The notes under the pieces were generated by a model. The model did not search any database, was not told the origin of the DNA, and saw only the letters and a list, made by a program, of their open reading frames with translations. Both the position numbers and the translations under genes were made by a program. A stretch of DNA of 26,306 nucleotides from Treponema sp. (lineage in GTDB: Bacteria > Spirochaetota > Spirochaetia > Treponematales > Treponemataceae). Below are positions 1 through 7,134 of the stretch, piece after piece. How positions within the stretch are numbered: the stretch's first letter is position 1; every line of letters begins with the position of its first letter. The stretch is from contig JAILQA010000262.1 of assembly GCA_024699205.1 (NCBI GenBank), positions 1 to 26,306 of the forward strand. The letters are read 5' to 3'.

Positions 1-2
1 TA

Positions 3-734
3 CTTATTTTTCTTATCTCGTTCAATCTTTTTGCAATCCGCGTGGGCATTGAGAATATAACTTATTATTTTAATGATAATACTTTTGAAAAAAAGGATAA
101 TAGCTCATATTTTTTCTATGAACCTTCTGCTGATGATTTTAATAGTTCCTGGCATTTTGACTTAAAAGAAAATGATTTTGATTTTTTCTCGAAAAGGGAT
201 TCGTGGCATATTTGCACAGAAGATAAGCTGCAGGATTTTGTTGATCAGGAATCTTCAAAGGGTGATGTTATAATTCATTATAAAGATGATTTGTTTTATG
301 TTGGTGTAAATAAAGAACGAAAGCCAACAGTTCTTGTTGAAGCATATTTAAATAATTACTTTGATGGGAAGCAATATTTTTGTGAAAAATATTTATTTGG
401 TGATGATGAGATGACTTTTGCATTTTGCCCAAATAATGAAGATGAGAAAATTTTTCAGCGTGCTATACTATTTCAATCAGAAGAGGATAAAATTATTCCA
501 CGGCTATTTTTTCGTGGTGGACGAATTAATAATGCGTATCCGAATGAAATGCTCGTAAATGTACAATCTTCTAAAAAAGATTTTTATGGTCTTAGTATTC
601 ATCATGTCAATGGCTATAATACATTTAGCATTAATTGTTATTGGAACCAGGGAAAAGATGTTGCAGATTCTATTTTATTGGAATGGAAAAATAACAGATT
701 CAGAAAATACAAAATAGATGAAGAAATTCTTTAA
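3..734 (+). CDS. Exported protein of unknown function, 5' end outside window
   Basis: I do not recognise the family. A GTG at 42 could start a 230-residue protein, but the frame is open all the way to the left edge, and the residues before the GTG (LIFLISFNLFAIR) form a hydrophobic stretch like the core of a signal peptide. I infer that the true start lies upstream of the window and that the product is exported. The mature part is acidic and rich in aromatic residues and Asn/Asp (for example DDFNSSWHFDLKENDFDFF), suggesting a beta-rich soluble or surface protein. No catalytic motif, repeat or membrane segment is visible after the N-terminus. The gene ends at TAA 732-734 and is followed 30 bp later by a strong terminator, so it is the last gene of its transcript. 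Confidence 0.7.
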   Translation, partial: LIFLISFNLFAIRVGIENITYYFNDNTFEKKDNSSYFFYEPSADDFNSSWHFDLKENDFDFFSKRDSWHICTEDKLQDFVDQESSKGDVIIHYKDDLFYVGVNKERKPTVLVEAYLNNYFDGKQYFCEKYLFGDDEMTFAFCPNNEDEKIFQRAILFQSEEDKIIPRLFFRGGRINNAYPNEMLVNVQSSKKDFYGLSIHHVNGYNTFSINCYWNQGKDVADSILLEWKNNRFRKYKIDEEIL

Positions 735-763
735 GCGTTTTTAATTTTCTTTGAGAAAACATC

Positions 764-812
764 AGATTGGGAAGTTTACAAGGTCTTTACAAACCTCCCA
801 ATCTTTTTTTTT
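764..812 (+). terminator. Rho-independent terminator after the exported-protein gene
   Basis: A 14-bp stem pairs 764-777 (AGATTGGGAAGTTT) with 791-804 (AAACCTCCCAATCT), with one G-T wobble and a 13-nt loop, followed by an uninterrupted run of T to 812. It sits between convergent genes. Read on the minus strand the same stem is followed only by a weak T-rich stretch, so it serves mainly the plus strand but may also stop the opposing PadR operon. Confidence 0.85.
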
Positions 813-813
813 G

Positions 814-1716
814 TTAGTTCTTCCTTATACGAATTGAACCGCTGGTAGTTTTTGCCTTGATAGCAACATTGCCGAAACGGTTTGAATCCATTTCATTTTT
901 GATTGAACCTGAAGTAGCGTTTGTTTCAAAGAAGTATTCATCACTTGGTGTAAGTTCGAGAGTAATTGCACCGCTTGAAGCTGTAAAAGAAGAATCTTTT
1001 TCGAACTTTACTTTATTTTCAACTTTTATTGTACCGGAAGTGCATTTTACGTCGGCCTGTAAAATCTTTCCCTGAAGTTTAATTGCACCGCTTGAAGAAG
1101 TTACGTTTATGCTGCCGATGGAAACTTCATCTGCATTGATTGTACCGCTGCTTACAGAAATTTCTGCTTTTTCTGCTACTGTATCTTCAACTTTGATTGT
1201 TCCACTTGAAGCTTTAATTGTAAGATTATCTGTTTTCAGACCGTCAGCCTTGATTGTTCCGCTTGAAGCTTGTAAATTAATTTTATCGTATTTTTCTGCC
1301 GGAATATGTACGATTACCTTTGGTGTTCGGAGAACGAAGAAAAAGCCAGGAATTCGAGCTGTCTGGATTACTGACAGTTTATTGCCGATAATTTTTGCTT
1401 CCGTATATTTTTCTGCTTCATCGACAAATTCAATACGGATTTTTTTCTCATCGCTCTTTATGGCTTCAATGCTTTCCGATTTTACATCAACTTCGATTTC
1501 TTTTACGCTTTCATCAAATACTTCTTCTTTTGAACTAAAACTTTTCATGCCATTCCTCATATAATCATTTTTATTTTCAAGCAGACTGAATGAGCCCACT
1601 TCCTTCCAAAACTCACCTGCATCTGTTGTGTAGGATGTAATTCCTTTTATGAATAAACCGCTCAGTGCAAGTGCAATCACACACCATATAATTCCTAAAA
1701 TTAATCTCTTGTTCAT
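814..1716 (-). CDS. DUF4097-family beta-strand repeat membrane protein
   Basis: A 300-residue protein with one N-terminal membrane segment (residues about 5-26) and a C-terminal half of repeated short beta units. About eight copies of the core [S/T]-S/T-G-[T/A/S]-I (SSGTIKADG, SSGTIKVED, SSGTINADE, SSGAIKLQG, TSGTIKVEN, SSGAITLEL, TSGSIKNEM, TSGSIRIRK) occur about every 20 residues, the hallmark of the DUF4097/putative-adhesin beta-solenoid family. The positive residues precede the helix, so the repeat domain is probably outside the cytoplasm. An AAGGAG site lies 10 nt before the ATG. It is the last gene of a PadR - HAAS - DUF4097 operon, 32 nt after the HAAS gene. In Firmicutes this combination belongs to envelope-stress circuits; the ligand and function are unknown. 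Confidence 0.85.
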   Translation of the reverse strand: MNKRLILGIIWCVIALALSGLFIKGITSYTTDAGEFWKEVGSFSLLENKNDYMRNGMKSFSSKEEVFDESVKEIEVDVKSESIEAIKSDEKKIRIEFVDEAEKYTEAKIIGNKLSVIQTARIPGFFFVLRTPKVIVHIPAEKYDKINLQASSGTIKADGLKTDNLTIKASSGTIKVEDTVAEKAEISVSSGTINADEVSIGSINVTSSSGAIKLQGKILQADVKCTSGTIKVENKVKFEKDSSFTASSGAITLELTPSDEYFFETNATSGSIKNEMDSNRFGNVAIKAKTTSGSIRIRKN

Positions 1717-1748
1717 TTTCTTAAAACTCCTTAGAATTTTTTAAGTTA

Positions 1749-2432
1749 TTAGTTCTGCCTATCTTCATCAGAATTATTTGTGAACATTGTTATTGCCTGT
1801 TTAATTGCTTCTGCAATAAGCCAGATTAACCAGGTAACTTTCCATTCATGAGTTGCAAAACTTACTGCAAGGAAAATAATTGTAACAACCATCCAGTAAA
1901 GCTTCCAGAATGATTCCCAGAATTTGCCCTTTGGTTCATTTGATGAATCTTTTGATTCGTTTCTGGTTAAAAATGGTTCAACATCCTGAGGAACACTGTT
2001 TTTAGTGTAAATCAAAAGACCGGTACCAATTGCACAGCAGAGCAAAAGAAGGGCAAATCCGATGATTCCGAATTTTGCTTCGTTACCAATACCAAAAATT
2101 GCAGAAACTGCTGGAAGACAAGTCAAAAATATTGCGCCAATTATATAAAGCATTACTGCAATTGATTTATTTCTTGCGGCAGTTTTTCTGTAATCATCGA
2201 TTTTTGGTTTGAGTTCTTTTTCTGGGGCTAGAGAAGCAAGCAGTTCATCAATATCACCTAAGTCCCTTAAAGATTCTGTATAAGCCTGATTTTCAGATTT
2301 TCCTTCAGCAATATGGGCTTCAAAGTGTTCATTAAGATTTGATAATATTTCTTCTTTTAATTCAATGGCTTTTCTTGAGTTAGGAATATCATCAAACAAA
2401 ACATCTACATAGTTTTTAATTTTCTGGTTCAT
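1749..2432 (-). CDS. HAAS/DUF1700-like membrane protein, PadR partner
   Basis: A 227-residue protein. Residues 1-70 form a helical domain with an acidic amphipathic pattern ending in a short helix (QAYTESLRDLGDIDELLASL), typical of the HAAS / DUF1700 / permease-prefix domains encoded beside PadR regulators. Four hydrophobic segments follow (about 90-114, 122-146, 176-196 and 200-217), with a charged, Ser/Glu-rich loop between the second and third. Known members are membrane sensors or regulators whose N-terminal domain is thought to signal to PadR or its targets; that role is inferred here from the gene order. It lies between the PadR gene (39 nt upstream) and the DUF4097 gene (32 nt downstream). 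A GGAG motif sits rather far (14 nt) from the ATG. Confidence 0.8.
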   Translation of the reverse strand: MNQKIKNYVDVLFDDIPNSRKAIELKEEILSNLNEHFEAHIAEGKSENQAYTESLRDLGDIDELLASLAPEKELKPKIDDYRKTAARNKSIAVMLYIIGAIFLTCLPAVSAIFGIGNEAKFGIIGFALLLLCCAIGTGLLIYTKNSVPQDVEPFLTRNESKDSSNEPKGKFWESFWKLYWMVVTIIFLAVSFATHEWKVTWLIWLIAEAIKQAITMFTNNSDEDRQN

Positions 2433-2471
2433 AATTTTTCTTTAATCTCCTTGTGTTTTTTTTCTGATTCC

Positions 2472-2798
2472 TTATTTTAGAATCAACCGTTTGACCAGAT
2501 TGTTTATTCTTTCCCAATCCCTCTGATTTTCATCAAAGAACATACGACCTTTATCCGTAATTGAATAATAACGTCGTCTTGCTCCTGAGTTTTCATCACC
2601 CCAGTATGAAGAAATGAGCTCGTTTTCTTCAAGCCGGCGGAAGGATGTGTACAGTGTTGCTTCCTTCAATTCAAAAGCTTTTTCACTGGCCTCGCTTATT
2701 GCTTTGTTTATCTGGTAACCATAACTGTCACCTTTTGAAAGCTGGGCAAGAATGATTGTATCTGTCAGACCTCTCAATATTTCTGAAAAGTTTAACAT
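2472..2798 (-). CDS. PadR-family transcriptional regulator
   Basis: A 108-residue winged-helix regulator of the short PadR class. The segment LTDTIILAQLSKGDSYGYQI is the usual PadR first helix and turn, followed by the recognition region (ELKEATLYTSFRRLEENELI) and the wing (SGARRRYYSITDKG). The C-terminal helix (DWERINNLVKRLIL) serves for dimerisation. A strong AAGGAAGG site precedes the ATG by 5 nt. It is the first gene of a three-gene operon with a HAAS-like membrane protein and a DUF4097 protein. PadR proteins are normally repressors released by a ligand, and an inverted repeat over the promoter suggests self-repression (inference). The ligand cannot be read from the sequence. Confidence 0.93.
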   Translation of the reverse strand: MLNFSEILRGLTDTIILAQLSKGDSYGYQINKAISEASEKAFELKEATLYTSFRRLEENELISSYWGDENSGARRRYYSITDKGRMFFDENQRDWERINNLVKRLILK

Positions 2799-2821
2799 AT
2801 AACCTTCCTTTTATTGTTCTT

Positions 2822-2865
2822 GATATACTTTATAATACATAATACCTCATCTGTCAAGGTATATC
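2822..2865 (-). promoter_or_regulatory. Sigma70-like promoter with overlapping inverted repeats (candidate PadR operator)
   Basis: On the minus strand TTGACA (2857-2852) is followed after exactly 17 nt by TATAAA (2834-2829), about 30 nt before the padR-like ATG. Two inverted repeats overlap it: ATACCT (2842-2847) with AGGTAT (2857-2862), and the outer pair GATATAC (2822-2828) with GTATATC (2859-2865). They cover both promoter hexamers, which is where an autorepressor would bind. Binding by this PadR is inference. Confidence 0.65.
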
Positions 2866-2929
2866 ACAAAAAAAACTTATAATTTTGGTTATAGGAATTA
2901 AAAAAAAAGAATGTAGGGTAAAAAAAAGG

Positions 2930-3002
2930 AAAAAAAGTTACGAGAGTGTAGGGACCTTAAAAATGTCAATTGCGAGGACACGAAACTGAAGTAACTTTTT
3001 TT
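2930..3002 (-). terminator. Long-loop inverted repeat after the helicase gene, probable terminator
   Basis: A perfect 12-bp inverted repeat, AAAAAAAGTTAC (2930-2941) and GTAACTTTTTTT (2991-3002), encloses 49 nt just beyond the helicase stop codon. On the minus strand the second arm runs into a T-rich stretch, as in a terminator, though the loop is unusually long. The remaining 2866-2929 is purine-rich (runs of A with GGA/GGG, two copies of TGTAGGG) and shows no gene. Confidence 0.45.
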
Positions 3003-3012
3003 TGTGTCGGTT

Positions 3013-5004
3013 TTAGAATCTTTCTGCCTTTTTATTTTTCTTTACAAAGGCTGATGCACCGCCCGTCTTTCGCGAAGAAGAGCGTTCCACCTGCGTATGA
3101 ACATTTGGTCTGTTTCCCTTTGCACGCCCTTTACTGCTTCCTTCTTCACGGCGTCGGGAAACGCGTTCATCTTTGCGTCCACTCTTTCTGCTGCCACGGC
3201 CTTCTTCTTTTGTGTCGATGTGCATATGAGGCAGCCTGTGGTTTGATTTTGACATTTCCACAACTTTTTTAGCAGAAGCAGTCGGCAGGCTTAAAAGCGA
3301 GAACTGCTGTGCAACATCAATGTCATCAATCATTCTTCCAGGAATATGCAGAAGCTCACTGAAGTAATCAGCAATTTCTTTTGCACGGTAACCGTCTTTT
3401 TTGCCAAGAGAAACAAAGATTCTTGTCTGGTCGCCCCGGCTTGCAGTGTCTCGCGTATTGATTTTGCCATAATGCTTTGAACTCAGCTTTTCGCCATACA
3501 TGATTGAAAGTACGCCGGCAAGAACTTGGGTTGCATCCTGATTTTCGCAAAGTTTTTTTGCAAGGTCGGAATATTTTGCAGGGATTTCACGGAGCTTTTC
3601 GGTAGTTTGGATTGTGGTTTCGATTGTGGCGGAAGCATCAGCCGCTGTGTCGGTAATTTCAGCGGTCGCTTCTGTTGCAACTCCCACAGCAGTTCCAACC
3701 TCCCCTTCTTCAAAAAGCTTTTCCCTGAGCTCACGGATAAGTCGTGCTTCCTTAATATCCAAAACGTCATGCACAGAAGGAATCTTATCTTCCTTCAATT
3801 CGCTTTTTGTTGCGCGATTTACGTTTCTTATAAAAAATGAAAGCTTGCGTTTTTCTTCCGGACGTACAAAAGTAACTGCAATACCGGTTGTTCCTGCACG
3901 ACCAGTTCTTCCAATTCGATGAACATAAGTTGCCGTATCAAAAGGAAGGGAATAATTAACAACATGGCTTAATCCCGAAATATCAATACCGCGCGCTGCA
4001 ACGTCGGTCGCAACAAGAATACGTGTTTTTTTCATTCTGAATCTTTCAAGAACTTTTTCACGCTGATTCTGCATTATATCACCATGAAGGGCAGCCGCTT
4101 CGTAGCCACGCAAATCAAGCATACGGGTTACGTTATCGGCATCCATTTTTGTCATAGTAAAAACAAGACCGTAAAAATCTGGTGACATATCAATCAAACG
4201 TACCAGGGCTTCGATTTTTTCGCTTTCTTTTACAAACCAATATTTCTGGTCAATCAGAAGAGCTTCATCAATAACCTTTTCTTCTTCGATGATGTCATAT
4301 TCACCCATAAAATCAGCAGCAATTTTAAGAATTGGGGCCGGCATGGTTGCACTGAATAAAAGGATTCTACTGTCTGGATTTGCCTGTTTGAAAATATTTT
4401 CGATATCTTCGATAAAGCCCATATCAAGCATTTCATCGCCTTCATCAAGAATAAAATATTTGATTTTACTGATATCGAGTGTTTTGCGCTCCAGATGATC
4501 CATGATTCGGCCAGGAGTTCCAACTACGATTTCACAACCGCGTTTCAAATCCTTTATCTGAGTTGCGTAAGAAGCACCTCCATATAAAACAGTAGTGCGT
4601 GGGATTCCCTTGTTTGAAAAAGACTGCATTTCGTTGCAAGTTTGAACAGCAAGCTCGCGGGTTGGTTCAAGAATCAAAGCTTCAACGTGGTCGCTTTTTT
4701 CGCGTATATTCTGAATGATTGGAAGTCCAAAGGCGGCAGTTTTTCCAGTTCCTGTACGAGCTCTGGCAATAAGATTGCTGTCTCCGTTCAAAAGACGGGG
4801 AATTGCAAGCACCTGAATTGGGGAAGGTGTGATAAAACCTTTTTTTTCAACTGCCTTTAATGTGTATTCGTCCAGACCTAAATCTGAGAATGTAACTGAA
4901 TCTGATTCGTTTGAATCGTCTGTGATTAAATCGTCGTTAACTAACGATTCCTGTGTGGAAGAAATGCCTTCCTCTTCTTGAGAAATGATTGTATCTGTAT
5001 CCAT
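3013..5004 (-). CDS. DEAD-box RNA helicase (DeaD/DbpA type) with DEGD motif II
   Basis: ATP-dependent RNA helicase of 663 residues. A TTG at 5031 would add nine residues but has no ribosome site, whereas the ATG at 5004 follows AGAGGATAT. Motifs in order (ATG numbering): Q motif PSPIQ near 60, ARTGTGKT at 82-89, PTRELA at 114-119, TPGR at 163-166, motif II DEGD at 187-190 instead of DEAD, SAT at 218-220, VATDVAARGID near 331-341, HRIGRTGR at 362-369. A low-complexity Ala/Thr linker (about 436-471) leads to a DbpA/CsdA-like RNA-binding domain (about 527-585) and a Lys/Arg/Ser-rich tail. This layout matches helicases acting on ribosome assembly or cold-stabilised RNA. The gene stands alone, with a leader of about 80 nt. 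Confidence 0.93.
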   Translation of the reverse strand: MDTDTIISQEEEGISSTQESLVNDDLITDDSNESDSVTFSDLGLDEYTLKAVEKKGFITPSPIQVLAIPRLLNGDSNLIARARTGTGKTAAFGLPIIQNIREKSDHVEALILEPTRELAVQTCNEMQSFSNKGIPRTTVLYGGASYATQIKDLKRGCEIVVGTPGRIMDHLERKTLDISKIKYFILDEGDEMLDMGFIEDIENIFKQANPDSRILLFSATMPAPILKIAADFMGEYDIIEEEKVIDEALLIDQKYWFVKESEKIEALVRLIDMSPDFYGLVFTMTKMDADNVTRMLDLRGYEAAALHGDIMQNQREKVLERFRMKKTRILVATDVAARGIDISGLSHVVNYSLPFDTATYVHRIGRTGRAGTTGIAVTFVRPEEKRKLSFFIRNVNRATKSELKEDKIPSVHDVLDIKEARLIRELREKLFEEGEVGTAVGVATEATAEITDTAADASATIETTIQTTEKLREIPAKYSDLAKKLCENQDATQVLAGVLSIMYGEKLSSKHYGKINTRDTASRGDQTRIFVSLGKKDGYRAKEIADYFSELLHIPGRMIDDIDVAQQFSLLSLPTASAKKVVEMSKSNHRLPHMHIDTKEEGRGSRKSGRKDERVSRRREEGSSKGRAKGNRPNVHTQVERSSSRKTGGASAFVKKNKKAERF

Positions 5005-5183
5005 ATATCCTCTGCCAGAATAGTGAAGCAAAGTTTACATGGTTAGTTTCGGAGGCACATCTCCACAAAATAAACTTTCGCTTTTATTCTGCTTTTATAG
5101 TCTGCAAGCAACAGACCTTGAAATTATTGACAAACTATACAGTATTTTGCATTTTATCGCAACAGGGACAACTCGATATAACA
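5005..5183 (-). promoter_or_regulatory. Leader and weak promoter candidate of the helicase gene
   Basis: The best minus-strand promoter is TTCAAG (5122-5117), 17 nt, TATAAA (5099-5094); the -35 match is poor. It would give a leader of about 80 nt, containing a small GGAG/CTCC hairpin (5051-5063). The spacer holds a perfect GTCTG/CAGAC inverted repeat (5100-5116), a possible operator. Long leaders are common on cold-responsive helicase genes, but no known cold-shock element was recognised. Together with the two palindromic elements this accounts for the 610-bp stretch without genes. Confidence 0.3.
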
Positions 5184-5390
5184 GGGTAAACACATTATAA
5201 AAGATTATATAAAAAAATAATTAAAGGAGTGAAATTGGTTTTGCGAAACCGCAGGCTCGCCTGCTAGACGCTGAAGTGCCTTGTAATTATATATTTTGCC
5301 GCCATAGCGGCAGCACTTCAGAGTCTTTTCGCAAAACCAATTTTACTCCTTCGTGTTTGTTCTAACATAATCTTTTATAATGCGTTTGCC
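5184..5390 (-). repeat. Palindromic element copy 1 (MITE-like, nested stems)
   Basis: A 207-bp near-palindrome. The outer arms 5185-5208 and 5367-5390 pair with one mismatch and one wobble and carry the terminal motif GGGTAAACACATTATAAA. Inside, a 25-bp stem pairs 5224-5248 with 5327-5351 (one G-T wobble). It encloses, on the minus strand, AGAC-T-CTGAAGTGC pairing with GCACTTCAG-C-GTCT (5313-5325 with 5267-5279), a TGCCGC/GCGGCA hairpin (5297-5312), a 17-nt unpaired linker (5280-5296) and a GCAGGC/GCCTGC hairpin (5251-5264). Copy 2 has the same order in the opposite orientation. No coding capacity, and no clear target-site duplication. It lies upstream of the helicase gene, and its left end carries an outward-facing TATAAT. 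Confidence 0.85.
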
Positions 5391-5404
5391 AGAATCTATA
5401 TATC

Positions 5405-5615
5405 GGGTTTCCGCATTATAAATATTTAAAGTATAAATTGGCGTGAGGTCGTGAGTTTTGTGGCAAAAAGACTCTGTTTGTGGCTGCCGCTATTTGCGGC
5501 AGGTCAATAGTTCCTTTACCACAAACAGCGTCTAGCGCAATATTGCGCGATTTTGCCACAAAACTCACGACCGGAAGCCTTTTTGTAAATTGAGTTATTT
5601 ATAATACGAAAACCC
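5405..5615 (+). repeat. Palindromic element copy 2 (MITE-like, nested stems)
   Basis: A 211-bp near-palindrome in inverted orientation to copy 1, 14 bp away. Outer arms 5399-5424 and 5596-5621 pair at 23 of 26 positions and begin GGGTTTCCGCATTATAAA and (reverse) GGGTTTTCGTATTATAAA. A perfect 22-bp stem pairs 5447-5468 with 5551-5572. Inside are AGAC-T-CTGTTTGTGG pairing with CCACAAACAG-C-GTCT (5469-5483 and 5519-5533), a CTGCCGC/GCGGCAG hairpin (5484-5502), a linker of 17 nt after GCGGCA (5502-5518) and the perfect palindrome GCGCAATATTGCGC (5535-5548). The right arm overlaps the stop codon of the transporter gene, so the element abuts, and may supply, the transporter's 3' end. Flanking TATAT on both sides is a possible but unproven target duplication. 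Confidence 0.87.
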
Positions 5616-7015
5616 TATATAATTCCGAGTCCTGTAAGAAGAATTACAAAAAGCAGAAGCGGAGCAACAAACTTTATCATAGCTGTATAAAGCCATTTTC
5701 GTCCAAACTTTTCGCCGTTAAGGGTGATTTCGTCAATGATTGTTTGAGGTTTGCAAACCCATCCTACGAGAATACAGGTAAGAATACCAATCAGAGGCAT
5801 AAGAATGTTGTTGCTCAGGTAATCAAGAACATCAAGAATCTGTCCAACTGAACCATTAGGCAATGTAAGGTCAAAATACCAGATATTATATCCAAGACAT
5901 ACAATCAGAGAAACAACAAAGGTTGCCGCACTCATAACTAAAACAGACTTTTTGCGAGACCAGTTAAATTTATCAATAAGACTTGAAGTGATTGCTTCAA
6001 GGATTGAAACAGCTGAAGTAAGGGCGGCAAAGAGAACCATAATAAAGAAAAGGGCTCCCAAAATATAGCCGAAAATACCAAGAGAGTTGAAAATCTTAGG
6101 GAGAGCGACAAAAATCAAACTTGGGCCTGCTGTTTTAAGTCCGTCCATACCTGAGAATACAAATACAGTCGGGATAATCATAAGACCGGCAAGAACAGCA
6201 ATTCCTGTATCAAAGGCTATAATCTGATTTACTGATTTTTCAAGTTTTACGTCTTTTTTCATGTAGGAACCATAGGCAATCATAATGCCCATTGCAATAC
6301 TTAAGGAGTAGAAGAGCTGTCCGATTGCATCCAGACAGATTCTCAAAAATCCTCTGACTGTAAGTCCCTTAAAACTCGGAACCAGATAGATTTTTGCACC
6401 CTGTAATCCTGTTCTTGTAACTCCGTCAGCATCTGTAAACTTCAAGAAAAGTGCATAAAAAGCAATAAATACAACAATTATTGCAAGAATAGGCATAAGA
6501 ATCTTTGAATATTTTTCAATCCCTTTTTCAACGCCTCTATAAACAATGTAAAAACATGCACCTGCAAAAATAAGGGTAAATACAATTGGCTGCCAGCTGC
6601 CTGTTATAAAAGAACCAAAGAAGCCGTCCTGAACAGCAATTGAACCTTTTCCAATAATGTATGTAATCATGTATTTGATTACCCAACCGCCAATTACACA
6701 ATAATAAGGATAAATAATAAAGGGTACTACAAAAGAAAAAATACCGAGCCAGCCCCATTTTGGATTAATAAACTTGTAGGCTGTGAGCGGTCCCTGCTGG
6801 GTTTTTCTACCAGTTGCAACTTCGGTAATAAGCAGGGCAAATCCAAAAGTTAAAGCAAAAACTAAATAGACAAGCAGAAATAATCCGCCGCCATCTTTTG
6901 CAGCACAATAAGGGAATCTCCAGATGTTTCCCAATCCAACGGCACTTCCTGCTGCTGCAAGTACAAATCCAAGAGAGCCGGTAAAGGAATTGCGTTCCTT
7001 TTTTTCGTTTTCCAT
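5615..7015 (-). CDS. Sodium-dependent amino-acid transporter, NSS/SNF family
   Basis: A 466-residue secondary transporter of the neurotransmitter:sodium symporter family, which imports amino acids or related amines with sodium across the inner membrane. The first membrane helix carries the family signature GSAVGLGNIWRFPY (about residues 23-36) with unwound-helix glycines. Eleven to twelve hydrophobic segments follow, and the length agrees with bacterial members such as Tyt1, TnaT and MhsT. The substrate cannot be read from the sequence. An AGAGG site precedes the ATG. The gene seems monocistronic; its TAG stop lies inside the outer arm of palindromic element copy 2, and no ordinary T-tract terminator follows. 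Confidence 0.92.
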   Translation of the reverse strand: MENEKKERNSFTGSLGFVLAAAGSAVGLGNIWRFPYCAAKDGGGLFLLVYLVFALTFGFALLITEVATGRKTQQGPLTAYKFINPKWGWLGIFSFVVPFIIYPYYCVIGGWVIKYMITYIIGKGSIAVQDGFFGSFITGSWQPIVFTLIFAGACFYIVYRGVEKGIEKYSKILMPILAIIVVFIAFYALFLKFTDADGVTRTGLQGAKIYLVPSFKGLTVRGFLRICLDAIGQLFYSLSIAMGIMIAYGSYMKKDVKLEKSVNQIIAFDTGIAVLAGLMIIPTVFVFSGMDGLKTAGPSLIFVALPKIFNSLGIFGYILGALFFIMVLFAALTSAVSILEAITSSLIDKFNWSRKKSVLVMSAATFVVSLIVCLGYNIWYFDLTLPNGSVGQILDVLDYLSNNILMPLIGILTCILVGWVCKPQTIIDEITLNGEKFGRKWLYTAMIKFVAPLLLFVILLTGLGII

Positions 7016-7061
7016 AAATAAACCTCTAACGATAATTTTTTGTTATATTCAATATCTTTTC

Positions 7062-7067
7062 ATTATA
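7062..7067 (-). promoter_or_regulatory. Candidate -10 box of the transporter gene
   Basis: TATAAT on the minus strand, 47 nt before the ATG, in very A+T-rich DNA. No good -35 hexamer lies 16-18 nt upstream. It is divergent from the carD promoter, and the two share the spacer. Confidence 0.35.
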
Positions 7068-7095
7068 ACATTTAAAATCATAAAAATCATAAAAA

Positions 7096-7124
7096 TTGAA
7101 ACTTTATGTAATTTATGATATAAT
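7096..7124 (+). promoter_or_regulatory. carD promoter with near-zero leader
   Basis: TTGAAA (7096-7101), 17 nt, TATAAT (7119-7124), preceded by A-tracts (AAAATCAT twice) resembling an UP element. Transcription would begin near 7130-7132, only 3-5 nt before the ATG at 7135, so the mRNA would be essentially leaderless. No ribosome-binding site precedes that ATG. Confidence 0.65.
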
Positions 7125-7134
7125 GATAGAACTT

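Noticed and set aside
2866..2929. Possible small RNA or third palindromic element between the helicase and padR-like genes
   Set aside because: It lacks the GGGTwwnCrYATTATAAA ends and the GACTCTG and CGTCTAG core motifs; only purine-rich runs are seen.
4254..4523. Small genes overlapping the helicase on either strand
   Set aside because: The helicase motifs occupy the main frame throughout and codon patterns support it alone.
5005..5031. TTG start at 5031 for the helicase
   Set aside because: No ribosome site, while ATG at 5004 follows AGAGGA at suitable distance.
5184..5615. Integron attC sites, retron msr/msd or a CRISPR leader as explanation for the palindromes
   Set aside because: No GTTRRRY/RYYYAAC core pair, no integrase, reverse transcriptase or cas gene nearby, and the ends share a transposon-like terminal repeat instead.
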